Of a DNA stretch of 64,000 nt, positions 40,410 to 52,361 are shown piece by piece (position 1 is the stretch's first letter; each line of letters opens with the position of its first letter). The DNA is taken from NCBI GenBank assembly GCA_964035015.1, contig CAXIUP010000029.1, positions 10,001 to 74,000 of the forward strand, in the 5' to 3' direction. A model generated the notes under the pieces. That model was given only the letters and a program-made list of their open reading frames with translations, was not told the DNA's origin and did not search any database. The translations under genes were made by a program, and so were the position numbers. This DNA is from Corallium rubrum. Its lineage: Eukaryota; Cnidaria; Anthozoa; Scleralcyonacea; Coralliidae.

Positions 40410-41090
40410 ATGGCAAATGATGTTGAAGAAAATCCTGTACGTGGGGTATATGATGTGGTTGACCCAACTAAAACAATATGCTGATTTTAGCCAAGGTAAT
40501 GCAAAGAAGTTTAGACAAAATGCTGGTAAACAATGTGTAGCCATGTCTTTGACTGCAGTAATACATAGTCAAATAACGAATATCAATGCACGGGATTCAT
40601 CATGCTTGAATGACATATTGTGTGCTGGAAACAGCCTTTATACTTGTATAAGTAATTCTGTTAATAAAACTTTTTTGCTTTTAACTGATGTGCCAGAAAG
40701 GGTAACAGTTTCTGGTAAAATGTGTTATTTACAATTTAGCAACCCAGTTGCTGGGGATTTATTTATGGCAAGTAACAATCCACCATATTATTCTTTGGAA
40801 ATTGGATTCTCAGTTAAATTATCAACATTGCCTGTTGACTATTCATTGCAACACAGTTGCAGTTTTAAAGACTTCTGAAGGGAACTTTAAAATTTTTGAT
40901 TCTCACTCAAGAGATTCATATGGTATACCACATCCATTTGGGAAATGTGTATTGGTTTCTGTTGAAAGTATAAGTAATGTGGTGATTTATTTTCAGAATA
41001 CTGTACCTCGAGCCAATGTAACTAATGTAACTCCTTTTGAAGTTAAGGGGTTAACTGTTCAGTTAACAAATTCTGAGATAATGCAAAAAG
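40410..41090 (+). pseudogene. tegument-type (USP-like) cysteine protease region of the Helitron
   Basis: In the first frame MANDVEENPVRGVYDVV, then by frame change DFSQGNAKKFRQNAGKQCVAMSLTA, where QCVAMSL holds the predicted catalytic Cys, and after a second frame change near 40840 KIFDSHSRDSYGIPHP with the predicted His. This C...DSHxR layout is that of the herpesvirus large-tegument type deubiquitinase fold, also found in eukaryotic mobile elements. Function in the Helitron is unknown. Not translatable as is. Confidence 0.6.
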
Positions 41091-42010
41091 GCTCTAATAC
41101 TTTATTGGGCCAAAGTACAAGTACTCATAATGAGAAACAAACTAGAATTCTGGAGAATGCTAGAAAATATCAGAAAAGTAAACAAGCTGTAGAAACTGAA
41201 AATGAAAAACAAACTAGACTGGAAAATGCTAAAAAATATCAGAAAAGAAAACGAGCAGAGGAGACTACTATTGAAAAGCAAGCTCAACTTGCAAATGCTA
41301 AACCGAACAAGAAGTGTTCAGATGAATGTCAAACTAGAAAACGTACTAGACTTGAACAAAACAGTACCAATAATAATATTAATCAGCAGGATTATTTTAA
41401 GGAATTTGATATTAAGAAAAATGGAAATTCATGAATATTTCTTGAATATTTCATCTGTCAATGTGCAGTTTGTCAAGAGGCATGGCCATTGAAATCTAAA
41501 CCACAGTCACCCAATAATTATGTATGCTCACGATGTTCTAGAGATACAAAATCTCCTAAAAAGTTCTCATTTGAAAATTCAATGATTCCTTCACCAGTAC
41601 CACTTGAGTTACAAGGTTTGACTCAAGTTGAGGAAATGTTGATTGCTCGTGCTCTCCCTATTACGAGAGTTTATATTAAGCCAGGTGGACAGAGGTTACT
41701 CAGGGCATTGTATTAACTTGCCACAAAATGTAAAAGAACTGGCAACATCATTGCCGAGATATCCAAAATAATTGTCTGTGATTATTGTCAAAGTCAAAGG
41801 TAGAGGTAACACATTTAAAGATGTGACTGTGACAAGACAAAAAGTACACAATGCATTATTGTGGCTGATACATAATAATCCTCATTATGTTGAGTTAAAC
41901 ATTAATGTAGATGCATTAAACTCTTTACCTGAAAATGGTGTTCCAGCAGATCTCATGACTGTTGAGACTGAAGATGAAATAGTCTCAGATGATAGTGTTA
42001 TGCCTGATTG
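41090..42010 (+). pseudogene. Helitron linker: charged repeats and CxxC region
   Basis: A lysine/glutamate-rich segment repeats about every 22 residues (RLENAKKYQKRKRAEET-like, three copies, 41128-41300). Then [15 protein letters not shown] zinc-binding cysteines and [20 protein letters not shown] and [17 protein letters not shown], the standard lead-in to Helitron Rep proteins. A frame change at about 41690 and a TAA near 41771 interrupt [17 protein letters not shown]. Confidence 0.7.
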
Positions 42011-42065
42011 AGCCCCAACTACTGATAACCCTTGTGAGGACACAGTTTATAACGACTCAACTGAG

Positions 42066-43830
42066 ATGAGTAGTTTTTTACCTGTTGGTGAACAGCAAGA
42101 ACAAGAAATAGAAGCGGTTAGAAATCAGCTTTCTGCAAATCAACCAATGGCATGGCCTACTGTTGAAAATGAGCCATTAAATGAATATCAGGTGTCACAT
42201 CTGGCCACTATGGCTTTTCCAACATTTCCTGATGGGAAAGTCTGTTGAGAGATGTGCCTCTTCAAGAAAGAATTAAGCATCTTTTGAAATTTGCTGACAT
42301 TATTGATTGCAAATGGGTGTATCGTTTTGCTAACCACCCCAGATTTTCATACTGGGCTTTCAACATGATTCAGAGAAAGCGCATTTTGCAACAAAGTGGA
42401 ATTTTTCTCAAACAAAATCCAGGTGAAGCTCCTCTCACTATTGATGAGCTGTGTGAAATGGCTGCAAGCGACAACTCAGCTGTGTTCATGTCTAAAGTGT
42501 CACGGTATGTTGGCAATATAGCTGGTACAAATGCTTACTGGAATAAAGTGAGAGAAGAACTAAAAGCTATTATAACTAATGTTGGAGGACCAACATTGTT
42601 CTTTACTTTTTCCTCTGCAGAAGTGCATTGGCCATTGGCCTGAGTTACATGCTCTGTTTGGAGCAAATGATAACCACACCAACAGTGAAATGAGGCGACA
42701 AAATGTCATTAATAATCCTCATATGGTGGATTGGTTTTTCACACAAAGACTAGAAAGCTTTGTTATGCACTGGCTTCATAATACACTTGGTGCAAAGTGG
42801 CACTGGTTCAGATATGAATACCAAGGTAGAGGTAGTATTCATTGTCATAGTACTGCTAAAGTAAATAATGACCCAGGATTGTGTCAACTTACTCAGACTG
42901 CTCTGAAAGGGTTCTTAGCTCAGAAATTTAAGAATGAGAATGATTGTCCTGGTACAACAGAACTAGACCAGGATATTGAAGCTGGTAAAAAAGCTGCTGA
43001 CACAGCATGTCAGTATGTTGATTGGTCATTGTCAACTGTAAACCCAAATCCACCAGATGAGGACATGTGGATAAGACCCCAAGTCCATCCATGTCAGAAA
43101 CGTCATAATGATATTCCTGAGTTTAAAGTACAATCTGATTATTACATTTGATCACTGTCCTCAGACAAAATTAGAATTTGAAGGAATTCACAGTAAATGT
43201 GATAATGTGCAATATAGAGCAAAGATTGTAACTAAGAGAAATGATTCTAGGTTAAACAACCACCAACAACTCCAGCTGCAAGGTTGGAGAGCTAACTGTG
43301 ACATTCAAGTTGTTATTGATCACTATGCTTGTGTTGAATATGTAACTAAATATGCTGCTAAAGGTGAACCAAGGTCACCTATGCTGAAACAGGCATTTAA
43401 TTCTATTGTCCAGAATGTTGACAATAATAGTGACTCTCACAGGGCTATCAAAAAGGTAGTAATGAAAACTCTTGGTGAAAGAGATTATGCAGCTCAAGAG
43501 ACAATGCATCATTTGTTGTCACTAAAACTTCATAGTTCATCATTTAGAGTGTTTCCAGTGAGTTTCAATGGTTCACGTAGAGTATGGCAAAATGAATCTG
43601 ATGGTGATTTTCGCACTGATAATTCACTTCTTGATGTGTATGCTAACCGTCAACAATATGACAGTTCACAAGAGGTTATGAATATGAACTTTGTTCAGTT
43701 TGCTACAACATACAAAGCTGTTAAGAATGAGTTAACAAAACTATCAGAAAATGTTGTTTCAAGAATATTTCCAACTTATTCTTCTAATCCTAAAGGACCA
43801 AATTTTGGTCTTTATTGTAAATATTAGCTT
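42066..43830 (+). pseudogene. Helitron HUH endonuclease (Rep), broken
   Basis: Nicks and joins single-stranded DNA in rolling-circle transposition. Reads [48 protein letters not shown] (HCH is the HUH metal site) and, after a frame change near 43145, DHYACVEYVTKYAAKGE with the two-tyrosine Y-x2-K-Y-x2-K nuclease motif. Stops or frame changes lie near 42245, 42640, 43150 and 43827. Confidence 0.85.
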
Positions 43831-44089
43831 CTGAGGTATAAACCATGGAAAACAACCCAAAATAATGCATGGGGTGACCAAGAACCAACTGATGAAATTT
43901 TAACTACTCATTGGCAAGAATTCTTGCAAACACCTTATGGACAAACCAATGTCCCAGACTGGTTTGACGAACTACAAACTGTTATTCAGAGTCAACTAGA
44001 ACCTGAAGATGAACCTTGTGAAGAGCAAGGCAATACCCGTGAGGAATGGATGATCTTATCCGAGAACTTCACACTCCATTTGACAACTC

Positions 44090-45595
44090 TGAACAAACAT
44101 CAGAGTCAACACATGACTAGCATCAAGACAGTGCTCAGTATTCTGAACAACAAATTCATGAAATGCCAACATGGATCAAAAATAAAAAAGATGATTATAT
44201 CATAAATGAGCAGTATGAAGTTGTAGATATAAACAGTTTCAGTGAAATGCAACGACTTGCTTATAATATTGTCAAGTCACATTTTGACGATACATGTATT
44301 TTATCAGAAAAAGAACCATTATGCCTTCTTATTATTGCTGTTGCTGGTACTGGTAAGAGTTACCTTATCAATGCTGTTCGTAACCTTTTACGAGGTAAAT
44401 GTAGTTACTGCAACAACCGGAAAAGCTGCTTATAGTGTAAGAGGTTATCACTGTGCACTCGTTGTTGAAATTGCCTATTGGTTCACGAGGTAGAAAAATC
44501 TAACAGGCCAAAGTCTGTGTAGACTACAAGAAAGCTTAAATAGAGTTGATTACATTCTTATTGATGAATATTCTGTGCTTGGTCAAGTTGCTTTTGGCTG
44601 GATAGACAAGCGTTGCAAACAAGCAACAGCATTCCATAACAAAGTTCTTGGAGGAAAATCTCTGATTTTAATTGGTGACCCAGGCCAGTTACCACCTGTA
44701 GCAGATAACCATCAAGTGCTGATGGTGAACAAGGCTATCAAACTTACAGAATGTTTGATAAAGTTGTTAAGCTCACTGTGAATCAGCGGGTACAAGGTAT
44801 GAGTTCTGAACAAGTCAACTTCAGAGATTCGTTGTTGCGACTTCGTAAAGCTGAGTCAACAATTGATGACAGGAAATTACTTTTAACTCGTCAACCATCA
44901 AATATCCCAAATTTGTCTGAATTTGAATACTCTACCAGACTTTTTTACAGCAATGAACAAGTTGCAAATTACAATCATGGACAACTGACTAAACTTGAAC
45001 ATCCAGTTGCTCATATGAACGCTCGACATTCATCTGCGATTGCCAAAAAAACTCTTCAGAAGACATGTCTGGATTAGAACATGTGGTGTTTTTAGCAAAG
45101 GGTGCTAGAGTCATGCTAACCATGAATTTATGGTCAAGTGTTGGTCTCTGCAATGGGGCTACTGGGACAATCATTGATTTTACCTTTGAAAACAACCATC
45201 AACCACCAGCCTTACCTGTTGCTGTAATTGTTCAGTTTGAGAACTATAGAGGTCCTTCATTCGATGATACCCGACCATCGTGTGTCCCAATATGTCCAAT
45301 CACTGTTTCATCACAGACAGAGAATGGTTTCCAAGAGAGGCAAGAACTACCTCTTAGACTTGCTTGGGCTCTAACAATACACAAGAGCCGAGGACTCACT
45401 CTACCAAAGGCTTGGATAGATATTGGTAAATCTGAGAGAACTACTGGAGTCTCTTACGTTGCAATAAGCAGAGTAAAAACACTGTCGTCTTGTGTTATTG
45501 AACCAATGACTTATGAAAGATTGACAAGCTTGAAGTCATCAGCAAATTTACAGTTCCGGCTTGAAGAAGAAAACAGGCTCGATCATTTGGCATAG
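44090..45595 (+). pseudogene. Helitron Pif1-type helicase, broken
   Basis: 5'-3' DNA helicase part. MQRLAYNIVKSHF, VAGTGKSYLINAVR (Walker A, about 44343), after a frame change RVDYILIDEYSVLGQ (motif II), LILIGDPGQLPPV (motif III), then past shifts near 44760 and 45060 FLAKGARVMLTMN, LCNGATGTI and LRLAWALTIHKSRGLTL and VAISRV (motifs V, VI). HKSRG replaces the usual HKSQG. Ends with TAG at 45593-45595. Confidence 0.87.
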
Positions 45596-45599
45596 ATCA

Positions 45600-47550
45600 C
45601 ATGTAGTGCATTTAACTCATCAAACCATTGAGGATGAATAATATCAGGGGATTTCTATTGTGTATCTCAGTTAAATCGACATGTACTGTTATGTGCATGA
45701 AATGTGTTACCTATTTCAGGTTTCACTCATAAATTAGATCTACGTTATTTTGTTTCAATTTTTATTTTTGTATTATAAGATTATTAAGATCAGATTGGCA
45801 AGGTCAATGGTAAGTCTTTATCTCTTATACAGTAAAAACTATTAATCACCCCTCAACTGTAACCTAACCCAATTCCCTGTGTTCTTTGTGAAATGTACAT
45901 ATGCATGTTAACAAACAATTTTGTTCTTTTATAGATTTCTATAATTCGTGATATACAATATAAGAAATGCGATTGTCTACAAAGTGTCGAAGACGTCTCA
46001 AAAGAAATGAATTATCAAATTGTTCTTCTTCATGGGAAACTAAGAAACTTATTGATTCACTAACCACAATGAATCTGTTAACTGTTGACTACCATTGGGG
46101 ATTGAAGTATACAAAATACCATCTCTTCGCGGACCTTTGGAACTGGTGTATATCTACAAGATGCTGTTCCATACAGTACATCTGATTTCAGAATATAACA
46201 TTTGGTTTCAATGATGGATTTCCGCACAAAAACTTAACAGTACCTGGATACACTGCATCTGTATCTTTCTGTAGACTGTAATAAACTACATGTGATGTAC
46301 ATTACTGAGAAGAAATTATCATTTCGCTCAAAAAAAGAAAAGTAAAAGCACTTGCTACAGAAGTATTTAAGTCACTCCTACTCCTGGATAATTTCATGTT
46401 TGCTGGAAAGTAAATACAGTATTACATGTTCTCTTGGAAAATAAACTATGTTTCAATGATGGATTGCAAAACAATAATTATGCAGAGTGAGACATCTTGA
46501 AAGTAATGGATTGTCACCAATGACTATAATAGTAAATCGCCTTGAAAGTGGTGTATTCTTAACAAGAACTTATAAAAATCAGAGATCATAAACAATGCGC
46601 AATTCTAAAATGCTAGCATGCAGTACAGCTTGGAATATAATTATTTTAATTAGTTATACAAATTCTCCAAAATAATCTAAGTTGGTATATTGCTGTATAA
46701 TTTTTCAGCTATACATTTGTCATAACACGAAACACTTTGAATTGCATTGACAGCTTTGCCAAGGCATAGTGATCTATTATTCGTATACTACTGTATATAA
46801 TGCATGTAGTGTTTATCCTGTCAAAACCCTTGCCAAATATATTAAGAGATACGTTTTATAGTAATGTATATAATTTTAAATCTTATAATTAAAAATAAAC
46901 GTGTAAATATTCTCATGTTGCACATAAAATTAAAGGACTTCTTTTAGGAATTTTGTAAACTTCGAGGCAGCACTTCACTTGCGATAGTAACTTCTAGTTG
47001 TAAAGAGTTCGTAACCTCTCAGGGAAAAAAGTTAACCTTCTGAGGGACAAAAGTGTTTTACCTTCTCCTGACCTTCCTCCTATAATTAATCCACAGGGAT
47101 TAGACGAGGAAAGAAAGCGTTATTTATTTAACGAAATTAGGCAGTTTTGCAAGTCAGGTACTGAAGATCTTGTCGCTCGTGAGCCAGACACATAGAAACT
47201 GTGACCGACAAACTGATCGATCGAGCGCCATCAACGAACACGTATTAAAGACGAACATGTTTTTATGTTTAGTTGAATATTAAGTAAAGAAATAAATTGC
47301 CGCGGAAATTGGTGTAAACATGTAAATATAATTTTACGATCTTTTAATGCCTTTTATATAACAGGGAAGCTGTGTCAGATATTGCGCCTGAGTGTAACTA
47401 AAAGTCGAGAGTAGAATATTGAGGTCGAGAGTCGATAAACTGACCAGAAAATACAAAAAAAAACACTATACCATATTCGACAATACGTGCCCAATTATAT
47501 ATATCGCAATAGTGAAATACAAGTATCGTGCTGCATAGGCAGTGTAGAAA
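45600..47550. other. non-coding stretch after the Helitron
   Basis: AT-rich. No coding segment or convincing Helitron 3' hairpin. Polyadenylation-like AATAAA words occur at 45977-region and near 46903 only as part of AT-rich sequence. Confidence 0.45.
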
Positions 47551-47551
47551 C

Positions 47552-47635
47552 AACAATCGAAATATAGCAAGGTTAGATATACTGCCGAAACAGAGAACGT
47601 AGTATATCTAACCACCTTACTATATTTCGATTGTT
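47552..47635. repeat. inverted repeat, arms of about 31 and 33 bp
   Basis: AACAATCGAAATATAGCAAG... (47552-47582) pairs with 47602-47635 with one base change and a 2-base insertion (GGTGGTTAG against AGGTTAG). Confidence 0.85.
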
Positions 47636-47639
47636 ATAT

Positions 47640-48229
47640 ATATATCGCAACTTTGTGTCTTATTTCTACACACCGCGGGATATATTTATAATCAATATAC
47701 AAAGCTTTGAGCTATTCACTAAAAACCAGGGGAAAGCCAGACGTCGTGCGGTTTGTGAAAAGGAAAGGATAATTCGAGATGGTGAAAGAAGGCTAAACTA
47801 GTGCGATAACTCGGTTTACGGTATATGATATTCTACCCAAATAATTTTCAAAAATGCAATAACTCGGTTTTCGGTTGAGTCATTCGACCCATATTAACGC
47901 GCGCAGACTAAAATTTAACAGTCTTGCAATGCTTTCTTTTCACCCTGTCGAATTATCCTTACTTGTTTGTATTGTAAATATTACCGAGTACACCAGGTTT
48001 TGTTAATAGAAGTTTAAGTCCACATTCTTGATGCTTTTATTTTTTTTAAGCTGCTGACACGATATCAAAAGCTATAAAACAGTAGTGCGAAATGCATGTG
48101 AATGAACTTCAATAGTAGATCTAGTCAAGAAGATAATTGCCCAGCAAATAATTTTCAAAAAAGCCATAACGATAAAGTTTGGAAAAACATAATTTAATTT
48201 ACTAACGTTTCATCATAATTCAAGTAAAA
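47640..48229. other. non-coding stretch
   Basis: Two imperfect copies of GCGATAACTCGGTTTACGG / GCAATAACTCGGTTTTCGG about 60 bp apart (47801, 47857). No gene. Confidence 0.5.
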
Positions 48230-49545
48230 ATAGATGTGATGAACTAAGAGAAGGAAATGGGAATGAGTAGGTGAGGAATCAGTGATAGAGATTAAAATAC
48301 AAAATCGGATATTGTTATTGAGAGAAGGGTTGATTTTCAGAGATAAATAAACTTTCTTTGATGGGAACATCAAGTTGAGAATTTCCCGAAGCTAAAATAC
48401 TAAAATAAGAAAGTCATTCCTAGAATGAGATAAGCCTGCCGCGCAACCTCTTTGCATTCGTAGATTACGCTCTTGCCGGCTCGTTGATCCAAGACACGTT
48501 GGGACTCTTTCAAACTGCGTTTATTTCTCTTACTCACAGCACACTCACACTAATTTAATACAACTACTACAACAACAACTAACTTACTGTATGTTTACAG
48601 CTTATAATCTTATATTTATATTTATATTTATAATCAGAACACGGGGAGACATTCTCTAACTATGACATATTTCCTATTCGTTATTTCTACGGTATTATCG
48701 GATAATATTCTGCAAAATCATGTTCCTTTTCCTAATTAATATAAGTTCAAGTTTATTTAATGTGGTTTGGCCACAATTCCTAATCTTTACTTAAGGTATT
48801 TCTTCCCATGCACTTATTTCCCGTTCTAATTACTGGTTGAAAGTTGAGAAATCGAGAGTAATCTCCCTGTGAGGGTCGAATTCTGTCGAAATACCTTTAT
48901 GATCTGAAATCCTCGTATGTATGAATGTCGGCAAGTTTCGCCTATATACAACGCGTTGCAGCGTTGGCACGTGAATTTATATACAACGTGGGATTTCAAC
49001 TGAAAAGGAATACGATCCTTAAAACTAAAAAAGTTAGATAAACGACGGGAAGGTCGAAAAACAATGCGAGCGTAATATGTGGGTAGGCCGAAGAAAATAA
49101 CAACTAACTGTTGGCGGATTTGAAGTGCGTGGTTTCCAGTATAAGGCAAGACCACTGACAATAGCAATTTAGACATCAAAGGTTTTAGTAGGAGGCGAAA
49201 ATTTCTTTGGAAGAAGGCGCGTATCCATTTATCTAAGAATTTGTCGGGGTATCCGTTTTGCAGTAAAAGATGTTTAAGTTCGTCGAGTTCTTCATGAAAC
49301 TTAATGTACGAAGATCATAGGTTAAAATACCGAAAAAAGAAGAGCGAAATCATGCCTTTCTCATACGTAACTGGTAAAAAAGCTTTCAAACTGGTAAATA
49401 AACCAGTGAAAATCGGTTTTCGGTAGACGGAAGTAAGGAAAGAACCAATAGAGCGACTAACGTTTATGTCGAGGAATGCTAATGACTTGTCAGATTTGAC
49501 CTCATGTGTAAACTTGATATTTCTGTGTTTTGAATTTAAGATCAC
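48230..49545 (-). pseudogene. Penelope-like element, second family, C-terminal relic
   Basis: 49545-49315 reads LDINVSRSIGSFLTSVYRKP with an RT-thumb character (FLDI-VSRxGxxLxTSVYRKPT). 49179-48826 reads HVVYKFTCQRCNALYIGETCRH, a GIY-YIG nuclease different from the family at 9.5 and 30 kb. 48440-48230 continues the C terminus (SILASGNSQLDV, IKESLFIS). Numerous frame breaks. The sequence at 48440-48830 between the parts looks like an insertion. Confidence 0.75.
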
Positions 49546-49554
49546 TCTCGATTT

Positions 49555-49812
49555 CTCAACTTTCAGCCGTCTTATCTCATTCTAGGAATAACGATCATCC
49601 CATATTTTTTTCTGATTTTAGAATTTTAGCTTTGGGAAATTCTCAACTGGATGTTCTTATCAGAGAAAGTTTATTTATCTCTCAAATCAACCATTCTCTG
49701 AATAATATCCGATCCTTTCCTTTAACACTATTTTAATCTCTATCACTGATTCTTCACCTGTCTACTCACTCCCATTTACTTCCCTTATTTCATCACATCT
49801 ATTTTTGTATCA
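49555..49812 (+). repeat. inverted partial copy of the second Penelope family
   Basis: Encodes DHPIFFSDFRILALGNSQLD and the IRSFPLTLF end on the plus strand, then the same 3' UTR words (CTCTATCACTGATTC, CACTCCCATTTAC) found inverted at 48230-48310. Thus two 3' ends of the element face away from each other around the RT relic. Confidence 0.75.
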
Positions 49813-49912
49813 GTGAGGTGTGGTTTCCGTAAGAAGCGGACAGTTAACCAGTCTGAAAAGCGAAAAGGATCCATTTGCTACTGATTGTCAAGTTAGTCGG
49901 TTGGTGAAAATT

Positions 49913-51695
49913 ATGTCTGTGAACAATAAAGTGAAAATTATTTGGAAAACGAATGGTAAATGGAGGGATTGCGATCACTGGATCAAGAGAAAGGAGATAA
50001 GGTTAAAAAATATCGACGCCAGCAAGGAAGAACATACTAATCTACCACTCAACCAAGGTGACCCTGTTAAAGTAAAATTTGGAAGCCGTTGGTACGATGC
50101 TGAAGTAGCAGAAGAGTGGGAACTAAAAGAAGAGGGAAAAGGTAACAAATTGTCTGTTGTGTAAAAGCAAAAGCCGGGGGGGTTACTTCGCTTACAGCTT
50201 TTTCGGAAACATAATGGAAGCTTGGGTATTAAACTTCGAAGTATAGCTAATCATGAATTTAATCATGATTGAAAATCAATGAACTTTCCGACAGAAGCAA
50301 GTATCAAAACGCCCTGCATCGTACCGGCTAAAGATGCTTTTAATAACTTTCCGACAGAAGCCAGTATCAAAACGCCCTGCACCGTACCGGCTAAAGATGC
50401 TTATGAGCAGTTTGTTGCTCAACAAGCAGAAAGAGAAAAAGTTTGGAAGGGAGAATACAAAAGTGAAGGGAAAGGAAGAGCTTACACTCCAAGCTGTGTC
50501 GCCCAAGTTACCCAAGGCTCAATCGTGGTCGTCAACCAGTGTAAACAAGTATGAAGAGCAGCTTCGCCTAAAGACCCTGGAGTGCGAAAATTTGACCCGA
50601 AAAATCAGTGAATTAGAAAGAAATTCCTTTGTTGCCGAGAATTGACTAACGTAATTATTAAATTGTTTTATGCTCTTTTATATATCTAATTTACCCAGTG
50701 AGTTTATAGGATTACTTGTTTTGAAAAATTCCATCAACGGTAAAGCATGTGAAAGATAAATCATTCGTACGTTGCTTATTGTTATTGTAGACGATGAAGG
50801 AAATGCAATCTTCAACGATGGCAGCATTGTCAAGAATAGAGCAGCGGCTAGAATCCATTGAGGCTTGTTCTTCTATCTCATCTGTGAGTGTTCAAGTATT
50901 TCTCTTAGGCCCGTTTCAAACGTTGGCGTTTGACACGCCTGCCTTATATTTGACACGCCTGCCTTATATTTGACAACGCGTATGGATGTTTTGCATAACA
51001 AACTTTGAATAATATAATAATGAAAGGTTCTGTTTTTATTCAATTTCTATAACAGTTGAACAGCTCAGTTAACCTGGTGCCTGAAGTCAGTGAAACAACA
51101 CTATCGACATTCGAGACAAGTGATCTGAACAAGAGCAGAGACAGTGACGTCGACCTCCCAACAATTGACATGGATATGGTCAAACAGATATGCGAGGGTA
51201 ATGAGTTATCGCCACTTTCGTCCGGTCCTAGTGGTCTAGGATTGCTGGAAAACACTGCAGAACCAGAGAGTAACTTATCTGAGGATTTAATCAGAACATT
51301 CGTTACGCCGCGAAAGGTGAAAAAGGTCCGAGAAGCGCTGGAGAAAGAGAAGGAACCCCACCGATGTGCGTTAAAACTACTGCGCTACTTTTTCTCCGCG
51401 GAAGAAATCAAAACAAGTAACACCGATTGCTCTCACGGGAAAGTTCCGCTTGACAGCAGTAAATTAAATTCCATAAAAGGTAGGTTTTAAAATGAAAATG
51501 AAGTTTTTCCACGACCGCACTGCTTTACCACTAAAGAAGAACTTCCTATTTTCTTTTGTAGTGTTGATTTTTAGCAGATTTCCAGCGAAATCGCAAGAGG
51601 AAGAAGTAAAGACCTGGAGACTTATTAAAGGCAAAATAAATGCGAAATGCCGAGCAAGTAAATTTAACAGTGCGATAAAGAAAGAACCGATGTGA
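49913..51695 (+). CDS. BEN-domain gene (host)
   Basis: BEN domains bind DNA and recruit repressors; a chromatin role is likely. Exon 1 49913-50141 (MSVNNKVKIIWKTNGKWRD..., with VKVKFGSRWYDAEVAEEW, a Tudor/PWWP-like strand pattern). A middle exon at about 50281-50640 ends in a coiled coil (NKYEEQLRLKTLECENLTRK). Exon 50791-50883 is an Ala/Ile helix (MAALSRIEQRLESIEAC). Exon 51056-51479 (phase 1 end) has acidic linkers then the BEN start (ALKLLRYFFSAEEI). Exon 51562-51695 closes it (FSRFPAKSQEEEVKTW, KGKINAKCRASKF). Splice sites are good except around the middle exon, where the duplicated repeat and a probable frame shift near 50470 leave the path unclear. Confidence 0.75.
50281..50406 (+). repeat. 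63-bp in-frame tandem duplication in the BEN gene
   Basis: 50281-50343 and 50344-50406 differ at a few bases and encode NFPTEASIKTPC(I/T)VPAKDA twice. Length 63 keeps frame. Confidence 0.93.
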
Positions 51696-51772
51696 ATTTT
51701 ATTTGTTTACTAGTACTTATTCAGCTACGGTGCGAATTAATTTAACGGGATCTGGGATTTATTAATTTTATA

Positions 51773-51997
51773 AGCCCTAATCAAATGAGAACGCAAGTCG
51801 TCGCAAGTTGGCAGTCACAAATTTCTGTGGCGGTCGTTCGAACACCTAAATTAACAAAATATAGGTATCATGAGTGTTTTAAACAATTTTTAACTTTGTT
51901 ATGGTACATAATATTTTCGAGAAATCATTCAGAGCGGCTGGCTGAGATAGCGTGACTGCTAACTTGCGATGACTTGCGTTCTCGTTTGATTAGGGCT
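51773..51997. mobile_element. MITE with TA duplication
   Basis: AGCCCTAATCAAATGAGAAC... and its inverted partner end at GATTAGGGCT, about 40 bp of terminal repeat, flanked by TA both sides (51771-51772, 51998-51999). 225 bp; lies 77 bp after the BEN stop. Tc1/mariner-type by duplication. Confidence 0.85.
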
Positions 51998-52019
51998 TAC
52001 ATAGCTAGAAATAATCTTT

Positions 52020-52361
52020 GGCCTGCTGCTAAACGTCGCACAATAGACGAATTCCAGTCGAACTTAATTGTTTTTACTTGGACTCGTTGATCCTGAAAAC
52101 GACTTCTTGAAAACATGACGCCGAATAGTCACAGACAGAAGCGAAGCATTTAATTCGACGCGACGATAATTCGTCGTTAAGTCGAACACGCATTATCGTC
52201 GCGTTATTTGTCTGACTCAGACAAATTTAATTCGTGAGTCGAATTATATCTAATCGAGTTATACGTCGCAGTTTCGTCGAATAAAACTCAAACAATTAAA
52301 TTGGTCTGAATTAAATTCGTCTGCATTAAATTCGTCTATTGTGCGACTTTTAGCACAGGCC
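52020..52361. mobile_element. MITE with 34-bp terminal repeats
   Basis: GGCCTGCTGCTAAACGTCGC... pairs with ...GCGACTTTTAGCACAGGCC. The interior is filled with TCGAATTAA/ACGACGATAATTCGTCG-like short palindromes. No clear target duplication. Confidence 0.8.

Larger units (their letters stand above)
40410..45600 (+). mobile_element. Helitron relic (Rep-helicase)
   Basis: Protease-like region, linker repeats, zinc-finger N terminus, HUH Rep nuclease and Pif1-type helicase follow each other on one strand over 5.2 kb in the order expected for animal Helitrons. The coding path is cut by roughly ten frame changes or stops. The 5' TC and 3' hairpin-CTRR ends were not identified. Confidence 0.85.

Noticed and set aside
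40408..40460. DVEENP at the start of the Helitron protease region resembling a 2A peptide
   Set aside because: It reads NPVR instead of the obligatory NPGP, so no ribosome skipping is expected.
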